Below are positions 50,615 to 58,087 of a stretch of DNA of 64,000 nt, one piece after another; positions within the stretch are counted from its first letter, which is position 1; each line of letters starts with the position of its first letter. A program made the translations under genes and the position numbers. The notes beneath the pieces were generated by a model. The model worked only from the letters and a program-made list of their open reading frames with translations. It ran no database searches and was not told where the DNA came from. This stretch comes from Sporichthya polymorpha DSM 43042 (lineage in GTDB: Bacteria > Actinomycetota > Actinomycetes > Sporichthyales > Sporichthyaceae), in contig NZ_KB913029.1 in assembly GCF_000384115.1 (NCBI RefSeq), positions 1,212,907 to 1,276,906 on the forward strand. The letters are read 5' to 3'.

Positions 50615-51631
50615 TTGACAGATTCGTCAGTGTTGGAGGACGCTCGTCCGGTGGCCGTCCTCGCCGAAGAGGTACGCCCGGACGTCACCCGACGCCCGGT
50701 CCCCCGACCGCGCCTGATTCTCGGGGCCGCCGCGGCCGGCGCGCTCGTCCTCACGATCCTGATCACGGCGAAGAAGGGCCCCGAGGGCCGGATCCTCGCC
50801 GACCGGCCGGCGGAGTCGTGGCCACAGTTGTGGGGCTACGACCACTGGATCTCCACCGTCCAGATCGCGACGCTGATCGCCACCACGTCGTTCCTCGCGT
50901 ACTTCACCGTCTGGTCGCGCCGGAACGCCCGCCTGCACCCCGCGTTCCCGGTGCTCGCCGGCCTGTTCGTCATGGGCGCGTTCGCCGACACGTTCGCGAA
51001 CTGGACCTCGTCCGCGGCGATGAACCCCGGACTCCTGCACTACCCGACGGACTGGCCGATCCTCGACGTCTCCCCGACGACCGAACCGATCATCAACAAG
51101 GTCGCCTACCCCTACCTGTTTCTCTTCCCGGCGCTCGCGGTCGTGACGCTGTTGCGCCGGCGCGCCCGGGAGACCGGCCGCTCACCACGGCGCCCGCTGT
51201 GGACGGTCTTCGGCATCACGTTCGTCATCGCGGTCCCGATCAACTGGGTGCTGGTCAACCTCTTCATGTGCCGCATCGGGTACTGGACCTACACCCAGAT
51301 CCCCGACTGGGCCGCGGTCCGCGGCGGAACGCCGTGGCAGTACTCGTGGCACGACCCGCTGTCGCTGTCGTTCATCACCGCGGCCGTCGGCGTCCTGCTC
51401 TGGATCAGCTACTCCCGCGACACCCGCGCCCTGAAGCAGTTCGGCGTCACCGTGCTCGTCACGGCGATCGCCTACCTCCCCTACAACGCCGTGTGGGCGT
51501 CGTTCCGCCTGACCGACAGCGGCGACACGCTCGCGCCCTGGATCTACGAGAACACGAAGGTCTACGACCCCAAGGGGAACTACGCCGAGGCCGGGGTCCC
51601 CGGTCCCTACTTCAAAGGAATCTGGCCATGA
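50615..51631 (+). CDS. AveC-family integral membrane protein (3)
   Basis: A 338-residue protein with about seven helices. It shows DTFANWTSSAAMNPGLLHYPTDWP, then EPIINKVAYPYLFLFPALAVVTLLRRRARE, an arrangement like the DPxxNxF-GSW-P-helix-R order of the two other members, and ends KVYDPKGNYAEAGVPGPYFKG. The assignment to the AveC family is therefore by pattern, weaker than for the other two. The listed start is TTG 50615; GTG 50630 is also possible. It overlaps the next membrane gene by 4 nt. Confidence 0.6.
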   Translation: MTDSSVLEDARPVAVLAEEVRPDVTRRPVPRPRLILGAAAAGALVLTILITAKKGPEGRILADRPAESWPQLWGYDHWISTVQIATLIATTSFLAYFTVWSRRNARLHPAFPVLAGLFVMGAFADTFANWTSSAAMNPGLLHYPTDWPILDVSPTTEPIINKVAYPYLFLFPALAVVTLLRRRARETGRSPRRPLWTVFGITFVIAVPINWVLVNLFMCRIGYWTYTQIPDWAAVRGGTPWQYSWHDPLSLSFITAAVGVLLWISYSRDTRALKQFGVTVLVTAIAYLPYNAVWASFRLTDSGDTLAPWIYENTKVYDPKGNYAEAGVPGPYFKGIWP

Positions 51632-52464
51632 TCGTGGCGGCACTGACAGCTGAGCGGGACATCACCCAGATCCCGACGATCTCCTCCGAACGCGCTGACG
51701 CGTTCTTCACGCTCTCGGCGATCATGGCCGGCGCGTTCGTGCTCTGGGCACTGTTCGAGGTGGTGTTCCGCCGCTCGCCGATCCTGGCGTTCTGCCTGCT
51801 CGGCAGCGTGCTCTGCAACCTCAACGAGCCGATCTGGGACGCGCTCGGCAAACTCCGCTTCCACGAGGGCAACCACATCGCCTGGACGCAGTTCCCTGAC
51901 TTCGCCCAGCCGGTCCACTACCCGTACTGGGCGATGTTCGTCTACACGGGCTTCGGCGGCGTCGCCTGCTTCGTGTTCTACAAGGCCTTCGCCTCGCGCA
52001 GCTGGAAGATCTTCGGCTACGCCGTCCTCGGCCAGGCCGTCATGAACATCGTGCTCGAGGGCTTCATCATCACCAGCGCCTACGACTACTACGGCGAGCA
52101 GCCGTGGCGGATCGGCACCGACTTCCCGCTGTGGTGGGTGCCGGTGAACTACGGCGAGATGCTGGCGGGATTCCTGCTCTGCATCGCGATCCGCCAGTGG
52201 GGCGTGGTCAAGGGCGGCCTGACGTCGATCGCGCTCGTGCCGTGCTGCTTCTCCGCGTGGCAGCTGTGGGCCGGCTGGCCGACCTACGCCACGATCAACA
52301 TGGACATCCACGGCGCGTGGCGCAGCCTCGCCGCTCTGTCCGGCGTGTGCATCGCCGGCGCGTCCGCCTACCTGATGGGCCGTTACCTGTTCGGGCCGCT
52401 GAACACCGCCACCGCCACCGCGGCGCCGGTCGAGCAGCGCGAGCGGGAGGCCGTTCCGGCCTGA
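51628..52464 (+). CDS. Polytopic membrane protein co-transcribed with AveC-family gene (3)
   Basis: A 278-residue protein with about seven helices (first at 27-48). Conserved-looking polar positions include CNLNEPIWDALGKLRFHEGNH and YYGEQPWRIGTDFPLWWVPVNYGEM. No signal peptide or known domain. The ATG overlaps the upstream gene by 4 nt, so the two products probably act together. Its 3' side carries a strong bidirectional hairpin. Confidence 0.72.
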   Translation: MIVAALTAERDITQIPTISSERADAFFTLSAIMAGAFVLWALFEVVFRRSPILAFCLLGSVLCNLNEPIWDALGKLRFHEGNHIAWTQFPDFAQPVHYPYWAMFVYTGFGGVACFVFYKAFASRSWKIFGYAVLGQAVMNIVLEGFIITSAYDYYGEQPWRIGTDFPLWWVPVNYGEMLAGFLLCIAIRQWGVVKGGLTSIALVPCCFSAWQLWAGWPTYATINMDIHGAWRSLAALSGVCIAGASAYLMGRYLFGPLNTATATAAPVEQREREAVPA

Positions 52465-52496
52465 CGACACATCAGTCCACCGCCTCAGCACACACA

Positions 52497-52533
52497 GAAG
52501 CGGCGGCGCCCCGGCGGGGGCGGCCGCCGCTTC
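52497..52533. terminator. Bidirectional terminator hairpin
   Basis: Arms GAAGCGGCGGC (52497-52507) and GCCGCCGCTTC (52523-52533) match perfectly over 11 bp around a 15-nt GC-rich loop. It sits between two convergent genes, at 52464 and 52555. Confidence 0.75.
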
Positions 52534-52554
52534 GTGTTCGGCAGCGAGAGTTCG

Positions 52555-53064
52555 TCAGTGCTTGACGCGCGTGAGGCGGAAGTACAGCTTCGCGTCGTTC
52601 TCGTCGATCTGCGTGTTGCGGACGTAGCCGCCGGCGTCCTCGAACTTGCCGGTGCCGTCGCGGACGGGGAGCCGGGCGGTGAAGTCCGAGTCGACCAGGT
52701 CGTCCCAGTCGATGCGGACCTTGCCGCGGGCCGTCACCGAGCCGGTGTCGAAGAAGCGGTACTTGACCTTGCACTCGAGCACAGCGGCGCTCGGGTCGCG
52801 CCGGTTGCCGATGAAGCGGACGAACTCGCACTCGCCCCGGTCGGTGCCGACCCGCTTGCCGTTCTGCCGCAGGTTCGCCTTCCAGGCGAAGCGGTCGCCC
52901 TTCTCCGGCATGCCGGAGAAGTCGTCGTCGTAGTCGGTCTGCCGCTCGTCGACGCGGATGACGAAGACGTGGTTCGCCTCGGCCGGCGAGGCGAGGACGA
53001 CGAGGCCGGTGGCCACGAGGGCGGACGCGCCCCCGAGGGCGCCGATTCGGGTCAGTGTGCTCAT
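52555..53064 (-). CDS. Secreted allene-oxide-cyclase/dirigent-like barrel protein
   Basis: A 169-residue exported protein. Signal peptide 1-31 (cleavage after SPAEA). The mature part has the pattern of the AOC-like barrel found in actinobacteria: GDRFAWKANLRQNGKRVGTDRGECEF, a central strand series, then PVRDGTGKFEDAGGYV. The two cysteines (in GEC and LEC) could pair. ATG 53064 follows a GGAGG site and is preferred over 53235. No substrate is implied, since bacterial members are uncharacterised. The 194 nt upstream (53065-53258) hold no gene. Confidence 0.7.
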   Translation of the reverse strand: MSTLTRIGALGGASALVATGLVVLASPAEANHVFVIRVDERQTDYDDDFSGMPEKGDRFAWKANLRQNGKRVGTDRGECEFVRFIGNRRDPSAAVLECKVKYRFFDTGSVTARGKVRIDWDDLVDSDFTARLPVRDGTGKFEDAGGYVRNTQIDENDAKLYFRLTRVKH

Positions 53065-53258
53065 GGGTCCTCCAGACCGTGCCGCTGCCGGACGGCCGTG
53101 GGCACGCTGACGGTGACCCACGCGTCCAATCGGGGCAAACCTATGCAGACGGTGACGAAAGGCACCAGACAGTAAAAGGTGAATCACTTGCAATGTTTCG
53201 GATGGGTCCCGGCCAGGACTCGGTCGAACGGCCACTACGCAGCGTCAGAAGCTGCAGC

Positions 53259-54827
53259 TCAGTCGCACTCCACGCCGTCGCGCGGCGCCTCGCCGTTCAC
53301 GAGGTAGTCCTCGACCAGTCGGTTGATGCATGTGTTGTCGTCGCCGTAGACCGTGTGCCCGTCGCCGTCGTGCGAGACGAAGATGCCGCTCTCCAGCTGG
53401 TCGGCCAGGACCTTGGCCCACTCGTACGGCGTCGCCGGGTCGCGGGTGGTCCCGATGACGACGATCGGGGCGGCACCCGCCCCGGTCACCGGGCCCGGCT
53501 CGTGAGCCGGCTGGACCGGCCAGTAGGTGCAGGGCAGCAGACTCCAGGCGATGAACTCGCCGAACAGCGGGGACGCCTCCTGGAACCGCGGCAGGTCCGC
53601 CTCGATCTGCGCCGGGGTGCCGGTGAACGGGCGGTCCAGGCAGTTGACCGCGTAGATCGCCTCGTTGGAGTTGTCCGGGAACCCGCCCCGGTCGTTGCGC
53701 TGCAGGTAGGCGTCGGCCAGGTAGAGCAGCCCGGTGCCGTCACCGTTGTAGGCCGAGAGCAACGACGCGCGCAGGAACTCCCACCGCTGCGTGCTGTACA
53801 GCGCCGAGACGACGCCGAGCGTCGCCATCGCCTCGGGTACCGGACGACCGGAGCGCGACCGTAGCGGGCTCTTGTCCGCCGCCGCGAGCATGCCGCGCAG
53901 ACGGGTCTCGATCTCCCCGCGCTTGCCGCCGATCTGACAGTCCTTCTTGTCCTTCAGGCACGCGGCGACGAACGCCTCCCACGCGATCTGGAACCCCTGA
54001 GCCTGCGCAAGGGAGAGTTCCACCGCGGACAGACCCGGGTCGATCGCGCCGTCGAGGACCATCCGCCCGACCTTGTCGGGGAACAGCTCGGCGTAGCGGG
54101 CGCCGATGAAGGTGCCGTAGGAGTAGCCGAGGTAGTGCAGCGTCTCGTCCCCGAGCACGCCCCGCAGGACGTCGAGGTCGCGCGCGACGTTGTCGGTGTC
54201 GACCTCGCCGAGCAGCGGCCCGGTGCGCTGCGAACAGCCGGCCGCGAACCGCTTGGCGATCCGGTCCCAGGCCGCGATGTCGTTCGCGTCGTCCATCGTG
54301 ACGTCGGCGGAGAGGAACTCGTCGAGCTGACCGTCCGTCACGCAGTCGATCGGCTTGCTCTTGCCGACGCCACGCGGGTCGAAGCTGACGAGGTCGTAGT
54401 TCGCCCGCACCGGCTCGGTGATGCCCTGGTAGGCCGCCTGCAGATAGCCCACGCCGGACGCGCCGGGCCCGCCCGGGTTCAGCAGCAGCGACCCGAGGCG
54501 CTTGCCGTTGGTCCGCAGCCGGGTGACGGAGAGGTTCAGCGTCGCGCCGTCCGGTTTCTCGTAGTCGACCGGCACTTTGACCTTGGTGCACTGGAACCCG
54601 CCGCCGCAGGCGCTCCAGCTGAGCTTCTGGTCGTAGAACTTCGCGAGCGCGGCGGCGACCGCCGGGGCCGGCGTGGGGACCGGGGTGCCGTCTACCGCCG
54701 ACGTCGGCGCCGGGGCCGGGCTGGCCGACGGCAGGCGGTCCGACCCGCCGCTGCAGCCCGCGGCGACCAGACCCAGCACCGCGATCACTGCTGCCGCGCG
54801 GACGCGGGTCCCCCGCCGGTTCGTCAT
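53259..54827 (-). CDS. Exported alpha/beta-hydrolase, SlpD/Hip1-like peptidase
   Basis: A 522-residue lipoprotein hydrolase. The lipobox is VAAGC (about 21-25). The alpha/beta-hydrolase core has oxyanion motif LNPGGPGASG, nucleophile GYSYGTFIG and catalytic His in DGDGHTVYG, with the C-terminal TAP-like extension. This is the mycobacterial Hip1/CaeA (Rv2224c) and streptomycete SlpD/E type, which are serine aminopeptidases or esterases at the cell envelope. It precedes holB in the same order as in Streptomyces. Confidence 0.88.
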   Translation of the reverse strand: MTNRRGTRVRAAAVIAVLGLVAAGCSGGSDRLPSASPAPAPTSAVDGTPVPTPAPAVAAALAKFYDQKLSWSACGGGFQCTKVKVPVDYEKPDGATLNLSVTRLRTNGKRLGSLLLNPGGPGASGVGYLQAAYQGITEPVRANYDLVSFDPRGVGKSKPIDCVTDGQLDEFLSADVTMDDANDIAAWDRIAKRFAAGCSQRTGPLLGEVDTDNVARDLDVLRGVLGDETLHYLGYSYGTFIGARYAELFPDKVGRMVLDGAIDPGLSAVELSLAQAQGFQIAWEAFVAACLKDKKDCQIGGKRGEIETRLRGMLAAADKSPLRSRSGRPVPEAMATLGVVSALYSTQRWEFLRASLLSAYNGDGTGLLYLADAYLQRNDRGGFPDNSNEAIYAVNCLDRPFTGTPAQIEADLPRFQEASPLFGEFIAWSLLPCTYWPVQPAHEPGPVTGAGAAPIVVIGTTRDPATPYEWAKVLADQLESGIFVSHDGDGHTVYGDDNTCINRLVEDYLVNGEAPRDGVECD

Positions 54828-54873
54828 GGCGCGACCTTATGCGAGCCGTCGGCGGGCTCGGCGGAGATCCCCG

Positions 54874-56013
54874 TCAGCGCAGGGCCAACGTCATCGCCTC
54901 GACCGCGAGAAGGGGTGCGGCGTTGGTCTCCAGGGCGGTCCGGCAGGCGAGGACGGCCTCGATCCGGCGCAGGGTGCTCTCCGGCGTGCTGTCGGCCGCG
55001 ATCTCGCGGACGGCCGCCGCCTCGGCGGCGTTCACCGGCTCCACGTCGGCGCCGAGCTGCACGGCGAGGACGTCCCGGTAGAAGGCGACGAGGTCGACCA
55101 GGGCGCGGTCGAGGCCGTCCCGCTGGGCGCGGGTGGCGCGGGCCTTCTGCCGCTTCTCCAGCTCCTTGAGCGCGGTCGCGGCGCCCGGGGGCTGCTTGGC
55201 GCCGGTCCCGATCCCGAGCGCGGACTTCAGCGCCTCCCGCTCCGCGGCGTCGGAGATCTCGGACGCGGCGGCGACGTCGGCCTTCACCGCCTCGATCAGC
55301 CGTTCCGCGGCACGCAGACACGACCCGACGTCGGTGATGCCGCGCGGCAGGGCGAGTACATCGGCCCGCCGGGAGCGGGCGTCGGCGTCGGTCGCGAGCC
55401 GCCGGGCCCGGCCGATGTGGCCCTGCGAGGCGAGGGCGGCGACGCGCGCGGTCTCCGGGTCGATCCCGTCCCGGCGGGTGAGCACCTCGGCCACCGCCGT
55501 CGTGCTCGGCGTGACGAGGTGCACCGAACGGCAGCGGGAGCGGATCGTGGGGAGCACGTCGTCCGTGGCCGGCGCACAGAGGATCCACACGGTCCGCGGC
55601 GGCGGTTCCTCGATCGCCTTCAGCAACGCGTTGGCGGCCTGGTCGGTGAGCCGGTCGGCGTCCTCGGCGATGATCACCTGCCACCGCCCGTTCGACGGCG
55701 AGAGCGCGGCCCGGCGCACGAGCTCGCGGGTCTCCTTGACGCCGATGCTGAGCAGCTCGGTCGTCAGGACCTCGACGTCGGCGTGCGTGCCGGTCAGGAC
55801 CGTGTGGCACTCGGGACACTCGCCGCACCCGCCCTGCGGGCACTGCAGCGCCGCGGCGAACGCGCGCGCCGCGACCGAGCGGCCCGAGCCGGGCGGGCCG
55901 GTCACCAGCCACGCGTGGGTCATCGCTCCCGGCTCCCCCGCGACGGCGGCCGCGAGCGCCGCCACCGCCGACTCCTGACCGACCACGTCCGTCCAGACCC
56001 CGCCCAACGTCAC
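54874..56013 (-). CDS. holB: DNA polymerase III clamp-loader subunit delta'
   Basis: A 379-residue AAA+ clamp-loader subunit. It has a modified P-loop GPPGSGRS (39-46), the four-cysteine zinc module (Cys58, 63, 66, 69), sensor segment IIAEDADRLTDQAANALLKAIEEPP and the SRC motif (TIRSRCRSVH). Loads the sliding clamp together with delta and tau/gamma. GTG start at 56013 overlaps the tmk stop by 4 nt. Confidence 0.93.
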   Translation of the reverse strand: MTLGGVWTDVVGQESAVAALAAAVAGEPGAMTHAWLVTGPPGSGRSVAARAFAAALQCPQGGCGECPECHTVLTGTHADVEVLTTELLSIGVKETRELVRRAALSPSNGRWQVIIAEDADRLTDQAANALLKAIEEPPPRTVWILCAPATDDVLPTIRSRCRSVHLVTPSTTAVAEVLTRRDGIDPETARVAALASQGHIGRARRLATDADARSRRADVLALPRGITDVGSCLRAAERLIEAVKADVAAASEISDAAEREALKSALGIGTGAKQPPGAATALKELEKRQKARATRAQRDGLDRALVDLVAFYRDVLAVQLGADVEPVNAAEAAAVREIAADSTPESTLRRIEAVLACRTALETNAAPLLAVEAMTLALR

Positions 56014-58055
56014 GGCGTGCTCCCTTCGGGCTGCTGCTGCTCCTCGACCGGGGGCGCCGGCGACTCCGCCAGCAACTGCCCCACCCGCTGGAGGACGGCG
56101 GCGGTGATCTCGGTCGGCGTCTTCGTCCCGTCGACGACGAAGTAGGAGCGCGGCCGCCGGGCCGCGCGGTCCAGGAAGCCCTGGCGGACACGGTGGTGGA
56201 AGTCCATCGACTCGGACTCGATCCGGTCCGGCGGGAGCAGGCGCCGCTCGGCCGCGACCTCGGGCGGGACGTCGAGCACGATCGTCAGCGTCGGCATCAG
56301 GCCGCGGGTCGCGAAGCGGGAGAGCCGCTCGACGTCCGACGCCGACAGTGCCCGTCCCGCGGCCTGGTAGGCGATCGAGGAGTCCACGTACCGGTCGGTG
56401 ATGACCACCGCGCCCCGTTCGAGCGCCGGGCGGATGACCTCCTCGACGTGCTGGGCCCGGTCCGCGGCGTAGAGCAGCGCCTCGCTGCGCGGGGACAGGC
56501 CGAGGTCCTGGGTGTCGAGCAGCATCTGCCGCAGGCGCCGGCCGATCGCGGTGGCCCCGGGCTCGCGGGTCACGACGACCTCGTGCCCGCGAGCGGTCAG
56601 CCACTCCGCGAGCCGGGCCACCTGCGTCGACTTGCCCGCGCCGTCCCCACCCTCGAACGCGACGAACCAGCCGGACGTGATCGGGTCCGCGAGCGGGGTC
56701 TCGTGCCGCAGCGCGGAGACGACGTCGCGCGCCAGGGAGATGCCCTTGCGGTCGTCCATGTGCCGGTAGGAGAAGAACCCGACGGCGGCCGCGACCGCGC
56801 CCGCGCCGAGGAACACGACGGCGGCCCCGCTGTAGGCCACCGTGACGTCGTCGGTCGGGTGGAAGTCGACGTGGCCGACGGCGCCGGCCAGCGCCGGCGA
56901 GGCTGCGAGCACCGCGACGAGCGTCAGGCGGACCATCGACTGCACGAACGCGAACGTCCGCCCGCGCAGCTCGTCCGCGACCTCCAGGCCGATCAGCGTG
57001 TAGCCGGTGACCCAGGCGACGCCGGACGCGAGCCCGAGCGCGACGGTGAACAGCACGACGACCGGCAGCTCCGGGATCACCGCGATCACCATGAGCAACA
57101 GACCGGCCGCGACGATCGACATCGCGAACAGCCGACGGCGGGACAGCCCGGCGAGCAGGCGCGGTCCGAGCAGCATCCCGAGCGCGAGGCCGACGAAGAC
57201 CGCACCGAAGAGCAGGCCGTAGCCGGGGTTGCCGGCGCCGAGGCCGCGCACGAACGTCGGCGCCAGGCCGACCACCGTGCCGCCGGCGGCGAACGCGCCG
57301 AGCATGCCGATCAGCAGGCCGCGCACGACCGGCGTCTGCGCGACGAACTTCCAGCCCTCGACGAGGTTCCGCCACGGGTTCTCGGCCTTCGCCCGGTCGA
57401 CGTTGTCCCGCGGGATCTCGAGCGTCGCGATCGTCGCCGCCGCGAACAGGAACGTCCCGGCGTTGAGCCAGAGCGCGAGCGAGGCCGGGTGCGTCACGAA
57501 GAACTCGAACCGCGCACCGAGCGCCGCGGTGATCAGCGACAGGACGGTGAAGATGCCCGCCGCGATCGGAGCGGACCCGTAGGCGGTGACGAGGCTGATC
57601 TGGTTGGCCGCCTCCAGGCGCTCCCGGGGCACGAGGTTCGGGACCGTGGCCTCCTTGGCCGGGATCCAGAACAGGCTGAGCGCCTCGATCAGGAAGGTGG
57701 CGACCAGCAGCCACCACAGTGACCCGACGACCGGGATCGAGATGAACAACCCCGCGCGCAGGATGTCCGTGACGACCATCGTCAGCCGGCGGTCCAACCG
57801 GTCGGCGACCACGCCGGCGATCGGGGCGAACAGCAGCGCCGGGATCAGCCGGAGGATGAAGACGCCGGCGACGGCGTAGTTCTGGTCCGCCGAGCTGTCG
57901 GTGGTGAGCTCGGCCGCCATCGCGGTGATCGCGAGCAGCCCCAGCCAGTCCCCGAGGCTCGAGAACGACAGCGAGATCCACAGCCGCCGGAACGGGGCGA
58001 TCTGCAGGACCCCCCGTACGTCGTGGTCCAGCGGCTGGTCCGGCACGTTCCCCAC
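56010..58055 (-). CDS. tmk: MFS transporter fused to thymidylate kinase
   Basis: A 681-residue fusion. Residues 1-430 form a 12-helix major-facilitator domain of the MFS_3/enterobactin-exporter type (GVVADRLDRR between helices 2 and 3). Residues 460-665 are a dTMP kinase: P-loop FEGGDGAGKST (467-477), DRY (about 554-556) and LDVPPEVAAERR. It phosphorylates dTMP to dTDP. This fusion is known from several actinobacteria, but what the transporter carries is unknown. It overlaps holB by 4 nt. Confidence 0.92.
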   Translation of the reverse strand: MGNVPDQPLDHDVRGVLQIAPFRRLWISLSFSSLGDWLGLLAITAMAAELTTDSSADQNYAVAGVFILRLIPALLFAPIAGVVADRLDRRLTMVVTDILRAGLFISIPVVGSLWWLLVATFLIEALSLFWIPAKEATVPNLVPRERLEAANQISLVTAYGSAPIAAGIFTVLSLITAALGARFEFFVTHPASLALWLNAGTFLFAAATIATLEIPRDNVDRAKAENPWRNLVEGWKFVAQTPVVRGLLIGMLGAFAAGGTVVGLAPTFVRGLGAGNPGYGLLFGAVFVGLALGMLLGPRLLAGLSRRRLFAMSIVAAGLLLMVIAVIPELPVVVLFTVALGLASGVAWVTGYTLIGLEVADELRGRTFAFVQSMVRLTLVAVLAASPALAGAVGHVDFHPTDDVTVAYSGAAVVFLGAGAVAAAVGFFSYRHMDDRKGISLARDVVSALRHETPLADPITSGWFVAFEGGDGAGKSTQVARLAEWLTARGHEVVVTREPGATAIGRRLRQMLLDTQDLGLSPRSEALLYAADRAQHVEEVIRPALERGAVVITDRYVDSSIAYQAAGRALSASDVERLSRFATRGLMPTLTIVLDVPPEVAAERRLLPPDRIESESMDFHHRVRQGFLDRAARRPRSYFVVDGTKTPTEITAAVLQRVGQLLAESPAPPVEEQQQPEGSTP

Positions 58056-58087
58056 CCTAGTGAGCGCCCCCGACGACGCTCCGCGGG

